In this document: one piece after another, positions 20,258 to 33,210 of the stretch | Layout: the number at the start of each line of letters is the position of its first letter | Numbering within the stretch: position 1 is the stretch's first letter | Assembly: GCA_012934845.2 (NCBI GenBank) | Contig: WNNJ02003297.1 | Span: 124,001-188,000, forward strand | DNA: 64,000 bases | Origin: Pomphorhynchus laevis | Lineage: Eukaryota > Acanthocephala > Palaeacanthocephala > Echinorhynchida > Pomphorhynchidae | Direction: 5' to 3' | Translations under genes and position numbers: made by a program | Notes under the pieces: model-generated | Told to the model about the DNA's origin: nothing | Databases searched by the model: none | What the model saw: only the letters and a program-made list of their open reading frames with translations

Positions 20258-21560
20258 TTACATAAGTACTTCATGAAGATAATAATTAACTGCCTCTATT
20301 CCTCTTTCCATCTTTATAGAGGTGTATAATGACTCCACATCAATACTGAGCATAAGTGTTTCAGCTGGCACATCTGCCTTAGTAACTTCAAATTTCTGCA
20401 AGAAATCCTCTGTACTTTGAAGATATGAAGGACGATTTTTAAGAATAGGCATTAACTTTGTATGTAAGTACTTTGCAAGTCTTTCAGTACATATTCCGAT
20501 GTTGCTCACAATAGGGCGCTCTGAACATGTTTTCTTATTTTTATGTACTTTTGGAAGTAAATACATACTGCCTGGTTTAGGATCATCCACTATCAGAGCT
20601 TTAGAATCTTCTTCATTTTTTAAAATTAATTCAATTAAATTCGCAACGTTATTCATGATGATTGCTTGTTCGTCAAGTGTTATTTCTTGGTATGTTTCGA
20701 TCATGAGTTGACGCAAACCTTCTGCTCAATAGTTATTCTTATTCCAAATAACCGTTTTACCTCCCTTATTCGCATTGCAAATCATGATATCATTAGCACT
20801 GCACCAGTTCAACTTATTGATTTTATACTAATGTTGCATTTTGTTTTGGAATTAGGAAGTAATTGCACATATTTCTGAATCTGTTCTGCATTCGAAAATT
20901 GTTTCTTTATTTGTTCTTTATCATCAGAGTTCATCACATTTGATACCAATCTCTGAACAATACCCTTCATGTTTTGATATAGTTCTTTTCGATTAAACTC
21001 TCGCGGTACTGGTACAAACTTGAGATCTAAAGCGATTATTTTGATTTGTTCGTCAGAAATTCGTATAGTAGATAAGTTAAATTTTTTTTACCATCAACGT
21101 GATCTCGTTTTGAATGCATCGCTCTGTGTCGTCTTAAGCGTTTGACTGTGGATGTTGCTAATTCCTCTTTCGTCACTATTCTTTGCGTTAATTTTGAAAG
21201 CTGTTTGCATTTCTGAGATAATTGATTCTCTTAGTGTTGATAACATTCTCTTTCTGTATAGCAATTACAAGTGAGTGATATTTGCAAATAATTCTGGTCA
21301 ACTTATATTCAGTTGCCTTAATAGTGTTGTCAAATTCTTTTAAAATTTTTGAATATTTTGGCACATTTAAAAAAGTGTGGGCTGAGCTGAGGACTTACCT
21401 TGATCTTAGACCTTTAGTTGTGATTCCGTGATTTAGGCAATATCGCAGATATTGACGGTGACAAAGTGTTCAAGTTTTGATTTCACTTGATGAGATTGTC
21501 CATGAAGAGATGCTTGATGTTTTCTTTGAACTCATTACGTATTATCTTTATGTGGGGTCG
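20258..21560 (-). pseudogene. PLE-B N-terminal half (RT motifs up to motif A)
   Basis: Minus strand: LDLKFVPVPREFNRKEL near 20,990, NKGGKTVIWNK, SMYLLPKVHKNK then ERPIVSNIG, LAKYLHTKL and TLMLSIDVESLYTSI (motif A), the signature of canonical Penelope-type proteins. The largest open piece is 152 codons (20258-20716). It stops just after motif A, so it is a 3'-cut fragment. Upstream sequence to about 21,560 is decayed. Several breaks. Confidence 0.75.
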
Positions 21561-22599
21561 GCCTTAATAGGGACGTTGTATTTATATTTTCAATAGATAG
21601 AATGCCACAACACGTAAAATCAAAATATGAGCTTTTATATTTTTAAACGTTTCGAGCGATTGCTTGCCGATTATTGATTCCGATCTGCTATATTTTGAAA
21701 ATTCATTTTAAACAAGTAGTAAAGCACACTAAATATATTTTACGTTTCGAAGATACTTGTTCACAATACTGGATCACGATAAAAAAAATTACATCCTAAA
21801 CACCCATGTTCGGGCAGACCCATCATTAAATGTTAAAATGCTTGCTGCAATACGTTAAATCATATGTTGGAAGCACCTACGATATTTTAAGAAAACTTAT
21901 CTCTGAGTATATATCTACAATATACAATAACGAATCTTGACGTATCCGCCAGCATTGATAATACTAAATAACACAGGCCGTATACAAAAGGACTCTTGTT
22001 GTATAGAACGAACAACGAAAAGATTGAATTGCTCTACTGTTAAAGACCGTTCTTGAGAACAATTATTTTGAATTTAATAATCAGTTATACCGTCAAGTAT
22101 CATAAATTTCTATGGGTACATCGGTGGCGACAGTTTATGTCTGCCTGTTTGTTTCAGACATCTAGGAACTATTTTTTACTAATCTAGGTTTTGAGCTAAG
22201 ACTATAGTTGCAATACATTACTAATATGATGATGCTCTGTCCAGGCCCTTGGATATGACAGAGGATGCTAAGTCTATAACATTCTTGGATATCAGCATTT
22301 GTATCGCCCAATATGTCTGTGAGACATATGGCGTACTGAAGAATAGATTGAGAAACTGTCGATCGGACATAAATCAAAAATGATGGGATCAAAAAAAGAG
22401 TATTTAATCCGAAAGTAATTACAATACGAAGGTATAGTACAGAATAGCATTATGCAAAATAGCCTAGACATAAGATTAAAACAACAACTTACTATTACAG
22501 GAAATACATAGATGTACATGACCGCAAACGACGAGAACATATTGGATTAAACAATTAATGACTAACCAAATGTTGAACTCAAAGAAGTATTATAAACTA
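21561..22599. other. Spacer between PLE-B pieces
   Basis: No gene recognised. A GCTCGAAACG motif on the minus strand near 21,650 resembles the hammerhead-like remnants elsewhere. The frames at 22162-22392 and 22292-22540 have no recognisable domain. Confidence 0.4.
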
Positions 22600-23350
22600 A
22601 AGAAAAACAACAAACCTCCTTGAATTCTGCCCATATTCAAATGACCAAGCATATGTCAAATAATTTTGATCACTTGAATCCTAATTTTTTACATTGATCT
22701 AGTATTGTGAAGAGGGCTCTGCTTTCAGGCACATCATCGATAGTCAGCAAATCAAACAAAAATACGTTTCACCACTTGGCGAAACGTAGTTATTCAGGCG
22801 ATGGTTCTGCCTGAATATCGTTTGCATTGCTAGTCTCGAAGATCCAACCAGAGGGCTATGCCTAATTCTTATATGTATCATCAATCAAAGACCAAGAATC
22901 ATCATATTTGCGATGTAGTGTCATTTGCCATATGCTACGAGTATCCTTATAGATTTCAACATCATGGAATGTTATTCTGCTATTCACTGATTCAGTATTT
23001 GTAAAGTTTAGCTATGTTTCCTTATTGAGATCCTCTATAAATTGAATCAGCTTTTCTTCTCCGTGATCCAATACAATAAATACGTCTTAAATATATCTTA
23101 ACAAAAATGTCGGTTTGCCATACGCCTCCTAATAAGCCAATATTTGATCTGGCAGCATATAAACCGGTATAAGTCGAAGGAACAGGACTAATCATGGTTA
23201 TGCCTTCTTGTTTATATAGTTCGCTGTTGAATTTAAATGTGTCACGCATAAGTACCGTTCTTAATTTAGACGAAAGCTTAGATATATCGTTATCTTTCTT
23301 GCCATATTTAGATAGTCTGTTTTGAAGTCCTTTTATTCCCGAGTTTGTTA
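22600..23350 (-). pseudogene. PLE-B RT C-terminal half, decayed
   Basis: The minus strand gives TFKFNSELYKQEG, a decayed SPV.S...GLY motif-B region, YLRRIYCI where YVDDI belongs, HGEEKLIQFIEDLNKET, then ITFHDVEIYKD. This is the RT palm and thumb of a canonical PLE. Many breaks. It lies upstream, in element direction, of the N-terminal half at 20,258-21,560, as expected for two head-to-tail partial copies. Confidence 0.6.
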
Positions 23351-23377
23351 ATATCTAAGTGTACAATGATACAACAT

Positions 23378-23513
23378 AAAATGTTAATATTATAGAAATT
23401 TCTTTGATGCATGATTTGAACAGGTTGAATTTTCTGATGAATTCTGATTAATACCCTAAAATGTTAATATTATAGAAATTTCTTTGATGGATGATTTGAA
23501 CAGGTTGAATTTT
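23378..23513 (+). repeat. Two direct 56-bp repeats, 80-bp period
   Basis: aaaatgttaatattatagaa... at 23378-23433 recurs at 23458-23513 with a single substitution. Confidence 0.9.
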
Positions 23514-24261
23514 AAGAGTTCTGTATCTTAATTGTAGGATCTTAAAAGGTAATTCTCGGATCTTAATTCTAAGGATCTTAAAAAGACTGTCAATACTATA
23601 TTTTCTGACATTGATAATATATAATTATATATAATCCAGCTTTTCGCATCATTTTGACAATTTTAATTAAAAATTAAATAATTTCAAATTAAATTTTTAA
23701 TTTCAATTAAAAATTACCAGCCGCGACTCGTTTACTTTTTTTTCTCTTAAATTGTGTAGATGCAATATTCCTTGACTTTAATCGTTTTAAAAACGAGCAG
23801 AAGTTTATAAAAGCCAATGCTTTGTAGAACGACATATTTTCAATGGTTTCAGTTTACATTTTATGTACTATAAAAATCAGTTAACTTTTATTTCATTTAA
23901 ATTCCATTTAAATTAAGTATATCCTATTACTCACAAAAATAAAGCTAATAAAATGTTAGCTTTTATTTGGTGATCTATCTAATAATCAAAATATGATTAC
24001 AAAACCAACATGTTTTTAAATCTCGATATAAACTTAATGATTCATAATATTCCTTATCCTTTTTCGATATTACGATAATTTGAAATTATATCGAATATTA
24101 TATATAATTTATATCACGTATTATCAGCACTCAGTTGGAATACGTGTATGCTACCAAATGAATTTTGTTCATTTGCTTCGATCTCTCGTAACAATCTAAG
24201 CCAGCACCTAAGTGAATGCATGGATCTCGTAATAAAAATTTTATTGTTTAACTGTTTATTT

Positions 24262-24400
24262 ATCAAAATTTATTTTGTTTTTTAATTAAAATGGATCATC
24301 TCTTAATTTACATAAGCGAATTGACTCAGTGATCAAAATTTATTTTGTTTTTCAATTAAAATGAACCGTCTCTTAATTTACATAAGCGAATTGACTCAGT
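24262..24400 (+). repeat. Tandem duplication, about 70-bp unit, two copies
   Basis: atcaaaatttattttgtttt... ending gaattgactcagt occurs at 24262-24330 and 24332-24400 with few substitutions. Confidence 0.9.
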
Positions 24401-27400
24401 TAATAAGCAAAGTAGCTAGTAAATAATACCGAATCGTTTATTAATAAACTCAGTACATAACATGTAATATTTAATATTTAATACATAATATATTTACTGT
24501 TTAAGAAGAAATGTAATAAGTCCATTCAGAGTACACCATTCATACTAATAGCGGTAAATTTATTCTGAACTAAACATCTATAAATATAACATTTAATGTA
24601 TTTCGTACCACTTTTCTAAAAACTTGACGATTAGCATTTTAAATTCAGTTTATATTTAGTCATCCAATATCGATAACTTATTTAATTACATTTAGTTGGT
24701 TTACGCTGAACTATCAAAGTTAAGCATTCATTTTATTTTAGTAATATGAATATAATGCAAGCATCATAATTTCTGTTTCGAATTTTAATGTTGAAACTAT
24801 TTATAATTTAAAGTTTTAAATTATTTCTTGCTGAAAAATGTATAGTACATAGTAAATAATTCTGAATTCAATTTCAAGTATACAATAACTTTCATGGATT
24901 TTTAAATTAATAACTTGGTCATGTAAATGGCTGTAATTATAATGTATAATTAAAAAGAACGCTTAATAAGTATTTATTATACTTATCAGTACCCTACAAT
25001 TCCATTATCTTTGTTCAAAAGGTAATAAAATGTAATACAAGTTATTATTTGTTATTGATATATAAAGCAAATATTAAAAAGTAATACAAATATTATCGCT
25101 TAAATAAAAATAACAATTGAGATGTTACTCGCGAATCCCTCCCCTATTTGAAACGAAATGCAACAAATTCGTTAAAATAATGTCTTTCAGCGTAACAAGG
25201 AAAGATAGGTTTCAATCGTGGTGCATGAAGTAAAAACAATGGTGCTGTGGCAATCTCTAATGTGATCTTTCTTTATATTTTTATTAAAACATCATTGCAA
25301 TTTGAGTGATCACTTATGCCTTTCGCAGTTGTCACTCCACTCGAGACACACACTTAAAGTAACGGAAACTATACCCCTATTTGACGAGAACATAAGATAT
25401 GTGAATAAACCATACTTTATAAACAATTGTTTAATAAACAATTTAATTAATTAAATTTACATGTATCTTGAATTTAAGATTTTTAATTATAGCATTGATT
25501 TAATTAAACATTTTTGTAAAATGAAAATGTGTTAATCGGCTAAACCTTTTTGGTCCGAAATTATTGAACAACGACATTTTATTAATAATTATATGTGATA
25601 ATAAAGTAAAATAAATATATGGGTTGCAAACAAAATATAAATTGAGTTTTGTAAAACAGTTAAACACTTAATGTGTATATTATTGAAAACATTCATTTAC
25701 AAAACAGTTCTTTTAATATTTGATAAAGCAATAAAATCTTTTTATTAAATAATAAAAACACTCTTGTTAAAACAAAAGTATCAAAATCATATGGGCAGCT
25801 ATAAATATGCATTGCTTCCTTCATATTGCCTACTTCAGTGAGCGACCGTCTCAAATATGGTATATCATTATTTGGATCCTTCCCCATTCAATCGTGTCGT
25901 CTGAGCATTATTAAAAATATTAAAACATCCATTCTTTAATTCTTTGATTTTTTATAAATTTACAGAAACTAAGAAAGGGAGTGAGTAAAAACGTTGAATT
26001 CCAAAAAGGTCACTATATTTCGATAATTAGACTATTGTCGACTTCAGAAATTGCACAAATATACTTGTTGTAGTAGCAATGAAGTTAAAGATTAGGTGAC
26101 TAATCGAAGATCTAAACAGTTATAATGGGTAGGTACTATTTGAACATAAATTGTATATTATATATGGATAAACATATTCAAATTTTAAGGCTTTACATTG
26201 TTGTCAACTGACAAAATCATTGATAAGGTATCCCAATGCTTATAAAAGACAAGAGCTAACTACAAGACAAAATTCTAATTAGAAGGGAAGCACCGGGTAT
26301 CAAATATCATCAAATTATAAAAGATTTATATTGTCCTTAATAAATACATTGATTTTCAATTTTATTTGCTAGAAATAGATTTGCTGATATAACATTTCAA
26401 ATGAAATTAAATAAATGATATCGTTAAATAACTGTTATAATAATCCGTAATTATGCCATATCAATAATATTCTATTAATATTAAAAAGAAGGCGAGGAAT
26501 CCTGTTTCATTGCTTTCTTGTAATAATTCGGATTGGAAACTAATTTTCTCTATTCTATTAATATTAATAATTAGATTCTATTATAATTAGGTTCTATTAA
26601 TAATTAGGTCCTTATTAGTACATGCGAAGAGTTAAAACTTAATTACTGATTGTTTCAAAAATGCTGGATAATTATCACATAATTTCATTTGAAATTCAAC
26701 TTATAACAGTGTAGATTTTAAAAGTGAAACTGGGAATTTTTTTGTCATTCTTAAAATTTATTATCTTATGATCATTGAATGGTTTTTGTTAAAATTATTG
26801 CCTACTGGTTTAAATATTCTAAAATTATTATGATTAAACAGTACTTACCATGTTTAAATTATGGCTAATGATATAACCATTAACCAGATCATCAATAATA
26901 TTTTTAAGTTAAGCATACACGCTAATAAACGAATATTTTAGTCCTTATTAATCATAACATATCAAAATTCTTTAAAATAGTTGATTTGCACTATAAATAA
27001 CACGCTTTAATTTACTGAACGTTCATGACCATAAATTAGGATTTGTGATATAATCATATTAAGATCAAATATATTTATGTATTATATTTTTAGGCTTAAT
27101 ATATTTTTGCAATAATGATTAGTTTACAATATTCATTAGTTTCCTATAATTATAATTGCAGTAAAAAATTTTATTTTAAAGCTAATATACATGTCATTAA
27201 CTAAGTTATCAACTTAAATATTTGCTGGTTTCTCTAACCGCTGACAATTTTTTCTCTTAGTTTTAAAAAATAATTATAAATCAGATATATTTATTATCAA
27301 ATTGTTAGCGATTTCTCTGCAAGTACTAAAATTAAAGTGAATTTAACTAATAAGATAATTAAATTAAATTGAAATAATTTTAATTTTAGATTTTACTAAA

Positions 27401-28146
27401 TTTTAATATTTATACTAAATTTAAAGTCAGCGAAACTTTAAATTATTCATTCTTATAAGCTAGAAAGTATAAATAACAGAATTCAAACCTAATCGCTTTA
27501 ATTAAAAATTATTACAGTATAATAATCGATTAAAATAAAACTAAGCTTATGATTTTTATTAGAACATTAAGCATGAACTCTGGTCAAGAACAAGAATTAT
27601 TTTAAAAAGAAATTAAAAATTGAAGGGCTCACGGAAAATTTAATAGATAGTAATATATATATTTGTCACTGAACGTTTAGGCATCAATCTTAGTAGCGGA
27701 CTTTGTGAAGGTAAATTACTGACTTTACAAGTTACATTGCATAATTGACCTTGCATATTCTGTACTATAAAAAGATTCAAATATGGAAATATTTTAATCT
27801 TATTAAACAGAATTTTTAAAACTCAAAATTTTAATGAGCAGATATACTAAAATTAGATGTATTATATATAACGGATAACAATAATAAAGTAATATTGAAA
27901 CATAATCTATTATATAAAATATATAATAGATAAATAAAAAGAAATAAAATATATTAAAATATATTGATAAACGATAAAACTGTTCATTTTATAGACTAAT
28001 AGTGTAATAAATTATTATGTCTATGTGTACGAGACCAGTAAGAATATGGCTAGTAAGTAATGCCTATGTGCACGAGGCATTATATGTGCACTATTTATAA
28101 ACAAAAGTTATAATAAAAATAGAAAACTAAGTAGTACATCAAATTC
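24401..28146. other. AT-rich spacer without recognised gene
   Basis: No coding signal seen. A 64-codon minus-strand frame at 25693-25887 has no recognised motif. A ttctattaatatta-type tandem lies near 26,470-26,610. Confidence 0.5.
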
Positions 28147-28410
28147 ATGTTCTTTCATACTTCTGAGGTGGACACCTGTAGGATACGAGCAGTTCTCTTC
28201 ATCGTGCTTTATGAAGCAATCGTCACGTTCATACATCGCCTACTTGCTGTTTGGCTTCTAACTGACATTCTGGTCGCGCTTATACACATTGAGGCAGCGG
28301 ACGCAAGAGTTAAACCTATATCTGAGCGAATGCGTCGGATACTGTCAGAGTATGGCAACAAATTGAATGATAATAATAAAGATTTTCTTAATAACAAATA
28401 TACATGGTGA
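28147..28410 (+). CDS. Hypothetical 87-aa ORF in a GC-richer island
   Basis: Unrecognised. The N-terminal half is hydrophobic (about residues 14-46: AVLFIVLYEAIVTFIH, then LLAVWLLTDILVALIHI), which could be a signal anchor. The C-terminal half is basic and helical (RVKPISERMRRILSEYGNK). The base composition differs visibly from the AT-rich flanks. It could be a small secreted or membrane protein, an exon, or a TE scrap. Confidence 0.25.
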   Translation: MFFHTSEVDTCRIRAVLFIVLYEAIVTFIHRLLAVWLLTDILVALIHIEAADARVKPISERMRRILSEYGNKLNDNNKDFLNNKYTW

Positions 28411-28494
28411 AGAATAAATAAATGTCAGGTCAGTTACAAGAAAAACAAAAGAAATCAACAAGAGTGCATGTGTAAGTCTTCTTCCATGTTCACG

Positions 28495-28585
28495 ACATCA
28501 AATCCAGGCCGCCTCCCGACTGAACCACCCAGGGTCTTTCACCCCTACCCCTCCCCGAAGAATCCAATCGGCGCGGGCTATGCTA
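28495..28585 (-). repeat. SINE-like head, second copy
   Basis: The complement shares the head and box-A-like GGGTGGTTCAGTCG with 8683-8790, including the AAAGACCC stretch before it. The box B half is missing. Confidence 0.5.
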
Positions 28586-28787
28586 AATTGAATGACATTT
28601 ACTCTATTCATTAGTGTATACAATTCATTTACCATACTGAGCAAATTGTGTTGCGTTTTACTGCCGAAAATAGTAGCCCTTGCTAGCAAAATATAAAAAT
28701 GGATTTATTTTTTGTTGATCCTGCTCCAAAACTGCAAAAACGTATTTAATGTATTTATACATGTTGCGAGAATGCCTGATTAATAGT

Positions 28788-28865
28788 ATATATTAATATA
28801 TTAGTAGTATGTATTAATATATTAATAGTATGTATTAATATAATATCATATTAATATATGCTATT
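28788..28865. repeat. AT-rich tandem repeat (agtatgtattaatatatta-like)
   Basis: Three imperfect copies of an 18-19 bp unit built on tattaatatattaatagtatg. Confidence 0.75.
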
Positions 28866-29059
28866 TTTATCATATATTAAAACTGAATATGATTTTTGTG
28901 ATAACAAGGAAATTTTCTGAAGAGATCTAAATTGCTGACCGAATAATTGGAACATATAAAATTGGACAATATTATTCATTTCAACAAATAATGATGTTAT
29001 GTGAGATTAGTTGATATTTATAAATACATATTATTGATGCTGCTTTTATCTAATTTTAG

Positions 29060-29117
29060 ACAGTACAACCTTTTGAGGACGAAGATATCGTATCAAGCGT
29101 AAATATTTCATACAACG
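29060..29117 (+). CDS. Candidate orphan exon, phase-compatible with the SLC12 gene
   Basis: 58 nt between a good acceptor (cttttatctaattttag) and donor (ACG|GTAAGT). One frame is open and reads TVQPFEDEDIVSSVNISYN plus one base. That base plus the first two bases of exon 46688 makes an Ala codon, so the phase fits an SLC12 N-terminal exon across a 17.6-kb intron. Chance of phase match is one in three, and the tail is unconserved in the family, so this is tentative. Confidence 0.3.
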
Positions 29118-30407
29118 GTAAGTTTAAATATACCTCTTTAAAATTACAAATTTTACAAAGTTTGTAATCGACTTAGTATTCGAATACAAACTAAAGTCAT
29201 TTTGGAACGATTTCTATGAAAATACTATAAATATTTTATTTCCTGTTAAAAATCCATATTTTTAAATTATTAATTTTTTATGTATATATTATTGAATCGA
29301 AATTATTATATTTGAGATAAAATAATCACTTCACTGTTATGTCAAATAAAAATGCATTTAAAAACATGCATTGGTAAGAATGCATAAATTGAACTCTGGT
29401 TTATTTACAATAAACTAGGCTATTTTAATAATATAAGATCGCAACAAATGATTAAAACATATATTTCAGGGTATATTGACCGTGTTTTTGAATTATGACA
29501 TGTATACACACGTAAACTTGCATTCAAGAAATCAAACATTTTTTCATCAGTATACGATAAATTATTTTTTGCTACACAGTAAAATTCATTGTTAAAATCA
29601 TTATTTAAAAATGTAGTCATCATTTAAGCTGTCATAAAGATATAAGTTCCTAAATCAATTTATCTTAATGTGAATTATAATCTCAATAATTTTTTAGTGC
29701 TGATTGAACAAAGCTTGTAATTCGAGATTGTATATTGTGCCAATATATTTACATTATCCAAATATATTATCATATATTTTGCATCAATAAATATATAAAA
29801 GTACGTATAAATCATGCGGTTCACATTTGTCCACGGAATATAGAGGTGATCCACAAACACATATTACATTTCAGATATTCAAACAATCATTTATAATAAT
29901 TAAGAATCATGGAATAAAAACTAAAACTATCATATAATAGTATATAAATATGCTGATTTTTTTAGTTTTTAAAAAACAAAATATGTTTTTTTTATAGTTT
30001 ACAATACTGAATGTTCGTTAACAGCTGCTTTCAAAATTAGGTAAATAAAATACAAAGCATTGAACAAATTGCAAAATTGGAGTGGTTTCTGCAAAAGAGT
30101 AAAATATACAATGCTAAACATGACTTTTGATTTATTACTTGCCGTGTATGTGAACTTATGTTAAATAAGAAACAATAGTATAAACTTTACATTGGTGTTA
30201 AAAGATATCATATTTAGTTTTGGTGACGACGTGAACGTCTAAGTCCACATATTTGTCACACATTTGGCTATGGTAAATCTACTCGCATCTATTTGTTTGA
30301 AAAATATATGGTAGTGGGCCTATTTTAGTAATGATTTAATTGATTTTTGCGCCGTAATAATAAGATTAAAAACACAACAGAAATTTCCACATTTAATAGA
30401 ATATTAG
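29118..30407. other. AT-rich spacer
   Basis: No gene or repeat recognised. Minus-strand frames at 29420 and 29675 are AT-driven. Confidence 0.45.
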
Positions 30408-30867
30408 CAAAATTGTATGACATATTTAAATATAAGACAAAAATTTACAAAGAATTAATTTACAGAGAATTAATTTCAAAGTTTATAAAGGATTATTTCG
30501 CAACATTAGTATAACCTTAAAAATACACATTATCAAGTGCTAACCACTTTGTTGAAGGTAATAGTGAAGAGTGAACCCGCTTCATCATCGGATGCCCACA
30601 CGTATTTCGACAACCCGACCTTGTGGCTTTCATGTGTGCAAAGCAACAAGGTAGCGTTGTCGAACGACGTAGACGCACCCGATGATAAAGTGGATTCACT
30701 CTTCATTATTACCTTCAACAAAGTGGTAAGCACTGGCACTTGACGACGTATTTTTTAAGGATACACGAATGTCGCGAAATAATCCCTTATAAACTTTGAA
30801 ATAAATTCTCTGTAAATTAATTCTTTGTAAATTTTTGTCTTATATTTAAATATGTTATACAATTTTG
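30408..30867. repeat. Large foldback (palindromic) element, arms about 225 bp
   Basis: The sequence from caaaattgtatga (30408) is the imperfect complement of the sequence ending atacaattttg (30867), with the centre near 30,637 and almost no spacer. Arms differ by scattered substitutions and small gaps. The 60-70-aa frames on both strands here are by-products of the palindrome. A partial single arm occurs at about 31,940-32,025. A non-autonomous foldback or MITE-like element is the likeliest reading. Confidence 0.85.
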
Positions 30868-30879
30868 TTAAAAGTAATA

Positions 30880-30980
30880 ATGATATTGATATTTATATAT
30901 TATTAATATATTATTATATAAAGTAATATATTATTATATTATTAATATATTATTATATTAAGTAATATGTTATTACTTGA
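30880..30980. repeat. AT microsatellite-like block (attattatattaat)
   Basis: Imperfect repeats of ttattaatatattattata with interspersed aagtaatat. Confidence 0.75.
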
Positions 30981-32239
30981 AAGTGAAATTTTAATGTGCT
31001 CTAATTTCTTATGTTTTGATCTTTTTGTTATACTTTCAATTACCATTGTATTGTTAAGTTCTTTTTTCAACTTTTAGGATTATATTGTTGGTACAATTTT
31101 ATTGTCATTTTAATTCGTTTTATTTTCAACATGCTAAATTGCTACACCTATATATAAACAACGACTAAAACCACTGTACCAGTTTGATGCTTTTAATTTA
31201 ATTTCCCTGCCGATACAAGGAGTTTCTGGCAAAAATTCGAAATTGCAAATTTGTTATTTAATAAATCGTTAATTATTCATATTTTAATAACATCATCTAA
31301 TAAAAGGGCAAATTCTGTTAAAATTACATTCGTGTGCCAATTAATCCTATGCTAAGACATAAATAATAAATTATCCACGCGAGAAAAGTTCTTTGTATAA
31401 AGTTTTACAACGTTTCGGTCATACTCAGTGATCCTTTTCAAGATATTATTTGTTAATAAAAAACAAAAATTGCCTTATTTCCCATGAGTACGGAAGAATA
31501 CGAAGAAACTTTCTTAGTTCATACTATCGATGGGAATTCTTTAATTACTGTTCGATTTATTAACATGCACCCTTTTCTCCTTTGTCAGTGATGTGCATAG
31601 ACTACGACTATATTTATTTGGTTCTTTTGCAAGTATTCTGACATCGTTGAACTCAATATTGTGTATTTTATTGAGTGAATTGTTCAAAATAGCAAATGAC
31701 TATTACATCTTAGAATAAAGGAATATAGTTATTGCTTCAAGAAAAGCTGTTTTTAAATTCATTTTTGTTTATTGTTATCTTTGTATATACTGATCAATGT
31801 TAATTTAGATAAAAATTATCGTGATCGCTGTTTGTTCTAGCGTGTTGTTTAATTTTGCATTTATTTGATATTTCACCATTTCTATAATGCACAATGATTA
31901 ATAACAACAAATTATAAGCACATTTTCTGTATATTAAAGGATTCATTTACAAAGGATTAATTTCAAAGTTTATAAAAGATTATTTTTTAACCTTAAGAAG
32001 TACGTCCGTCAAGTGCTGCTGACCACTTGACGAATATAACCGAATATTTATTGGCTTCCAATATGCAAGTCAACAAATTGGGGAAATATGGCATTTAGTT
32101 AAAATGTACAATTTGCAGCGATATAAATTTATGATCCAAAGATGAATTCAATTTTTTGGTTGTTATGGGATATCTCCATCTTTTATATGTGTAATGCACA
32201 AAATATGTAGCTTTTCAATCTATAAATACGTACGATTTT
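30981..32239. other. AT-rich spacer with hammerhead-like and foldback remnants
   Basis: No gene seen. On the minus strand near 31,407-31,442 lies a CTTGAAAAGG...GACCGAAACG hairpin remnant. 31,940-32,025 is a partial copy of one arm of the foldback element at 30,408. Confidence 0.45.
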
Positions 32240-32310
32240 AGTAAGCTTTATACAAATTTAGATTTAGTAGATATTGAAGAAGCGTTAGTAAAATTAATTA
32301 ATCTTATATT

Positions 32311-32440
32311 CGGAAAATTAATCTTATATTTAATTAATCTTACATTCGGAAAATTAATCTTATATTTAATTAATCTTACATTCGGAAAATTAATCTTATA
32401 TTTAATTAATTTTACATTCGGAAAATTAATCTTATATTAG
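32311..32440 (+). repeat. 36-bp in-frame tandem repeat inside the PLE-A RT
   Basis: cggaaaattaatcttatatt... begins at 32311, 32347, 32383 and 32419: three full 36-bp units plus a partial. 36 bp is 12 codons. Each unit encodes a GKLILYLINLTF-like dodecapeptide derived from the normal LINLIFGK of the RT. Confidence 0.9.
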
Positions 32441-32525
32441 GATGATAATAAATATATACATATATATTATAATAACTATAACGCCTATCTAACAAAAATT
32501 GAACCATCAAGTAAATATAAAATAA

Positions 32526-33210
32526 ATGGATAAAATTGAATTAATAGAATCTTTAAATATTCTGATAAATCAAAATTATTTAAAAGTAGGGACATCTATA
32601 TTTAGACAAATAAAAGGTGTTCCAATGGGAGGTAATAGTAGCCCAATTATAGCTGACTTGTTTTTAAGCTTTATAGAATATGAATTTGTTCATAACTGTG
32701 TAAAAACTAAATCTAAACTATATAAATATATGAAATATATGTTTCGATATATTGATGATATATGTGTATTTAACTCAAACAATTTTTATTCAATAAGCGA
32801 ACAAATGTATCCGAGTAGCATTATACTTAATAAAACCAATATTGATGATAAAAAAGGCATATATAGATATGAACATTAAATTAACATTAACTAAAACTAC
32901 TATTAATTTATATCGTAAAGATGACATATTTAAATTTACAATAAACATATTTTTGCATGAGCATTCATGCATACCATATAATATAAAATATAATACATTA
33001 AATATTGAAATTTTAAGAATTGCAACAATATGTAATGATATTGGCTTTCTTCAAAATCATTTAAATAATTTAATAGATACATATTTTAAACTAGGTTACT
33101 ATAAAAATAACATCAAACAGAAAATAGTAAAATATATAAATCAACACAATAATATGAAGAATAAATTTAAACTCTTAAGTGGCAAATTTTTATGGATGGA
33201 TAATAAATAA
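32526..33210 (+). pseudogene. PLE-A RT palm and thumb, copy 3
   Basis: Two overlapping frames (32526-32879 and 32842-33210). They carry FRQIKGVPMGGNSSPIIADLF (motif B), MFRYIDDICVF (motif C) and, in the second, NLYRKDDIFKFT through the C-terminal thumb. Residues match copy 2 nearly throughout. A broken fossil. Confidence 0.85.

Noticed and set aside
25693-25887. 64-aa minus-strand ORF
   Set aside because: No domain, no splice context and AT-rich C-terminus; not enough to call a gene.
30517-30743. 60-68-aa ORFs on both strands
   Set aside because: By-products of the palindrome; similar peptides appear on both strands because the arms are complementary.
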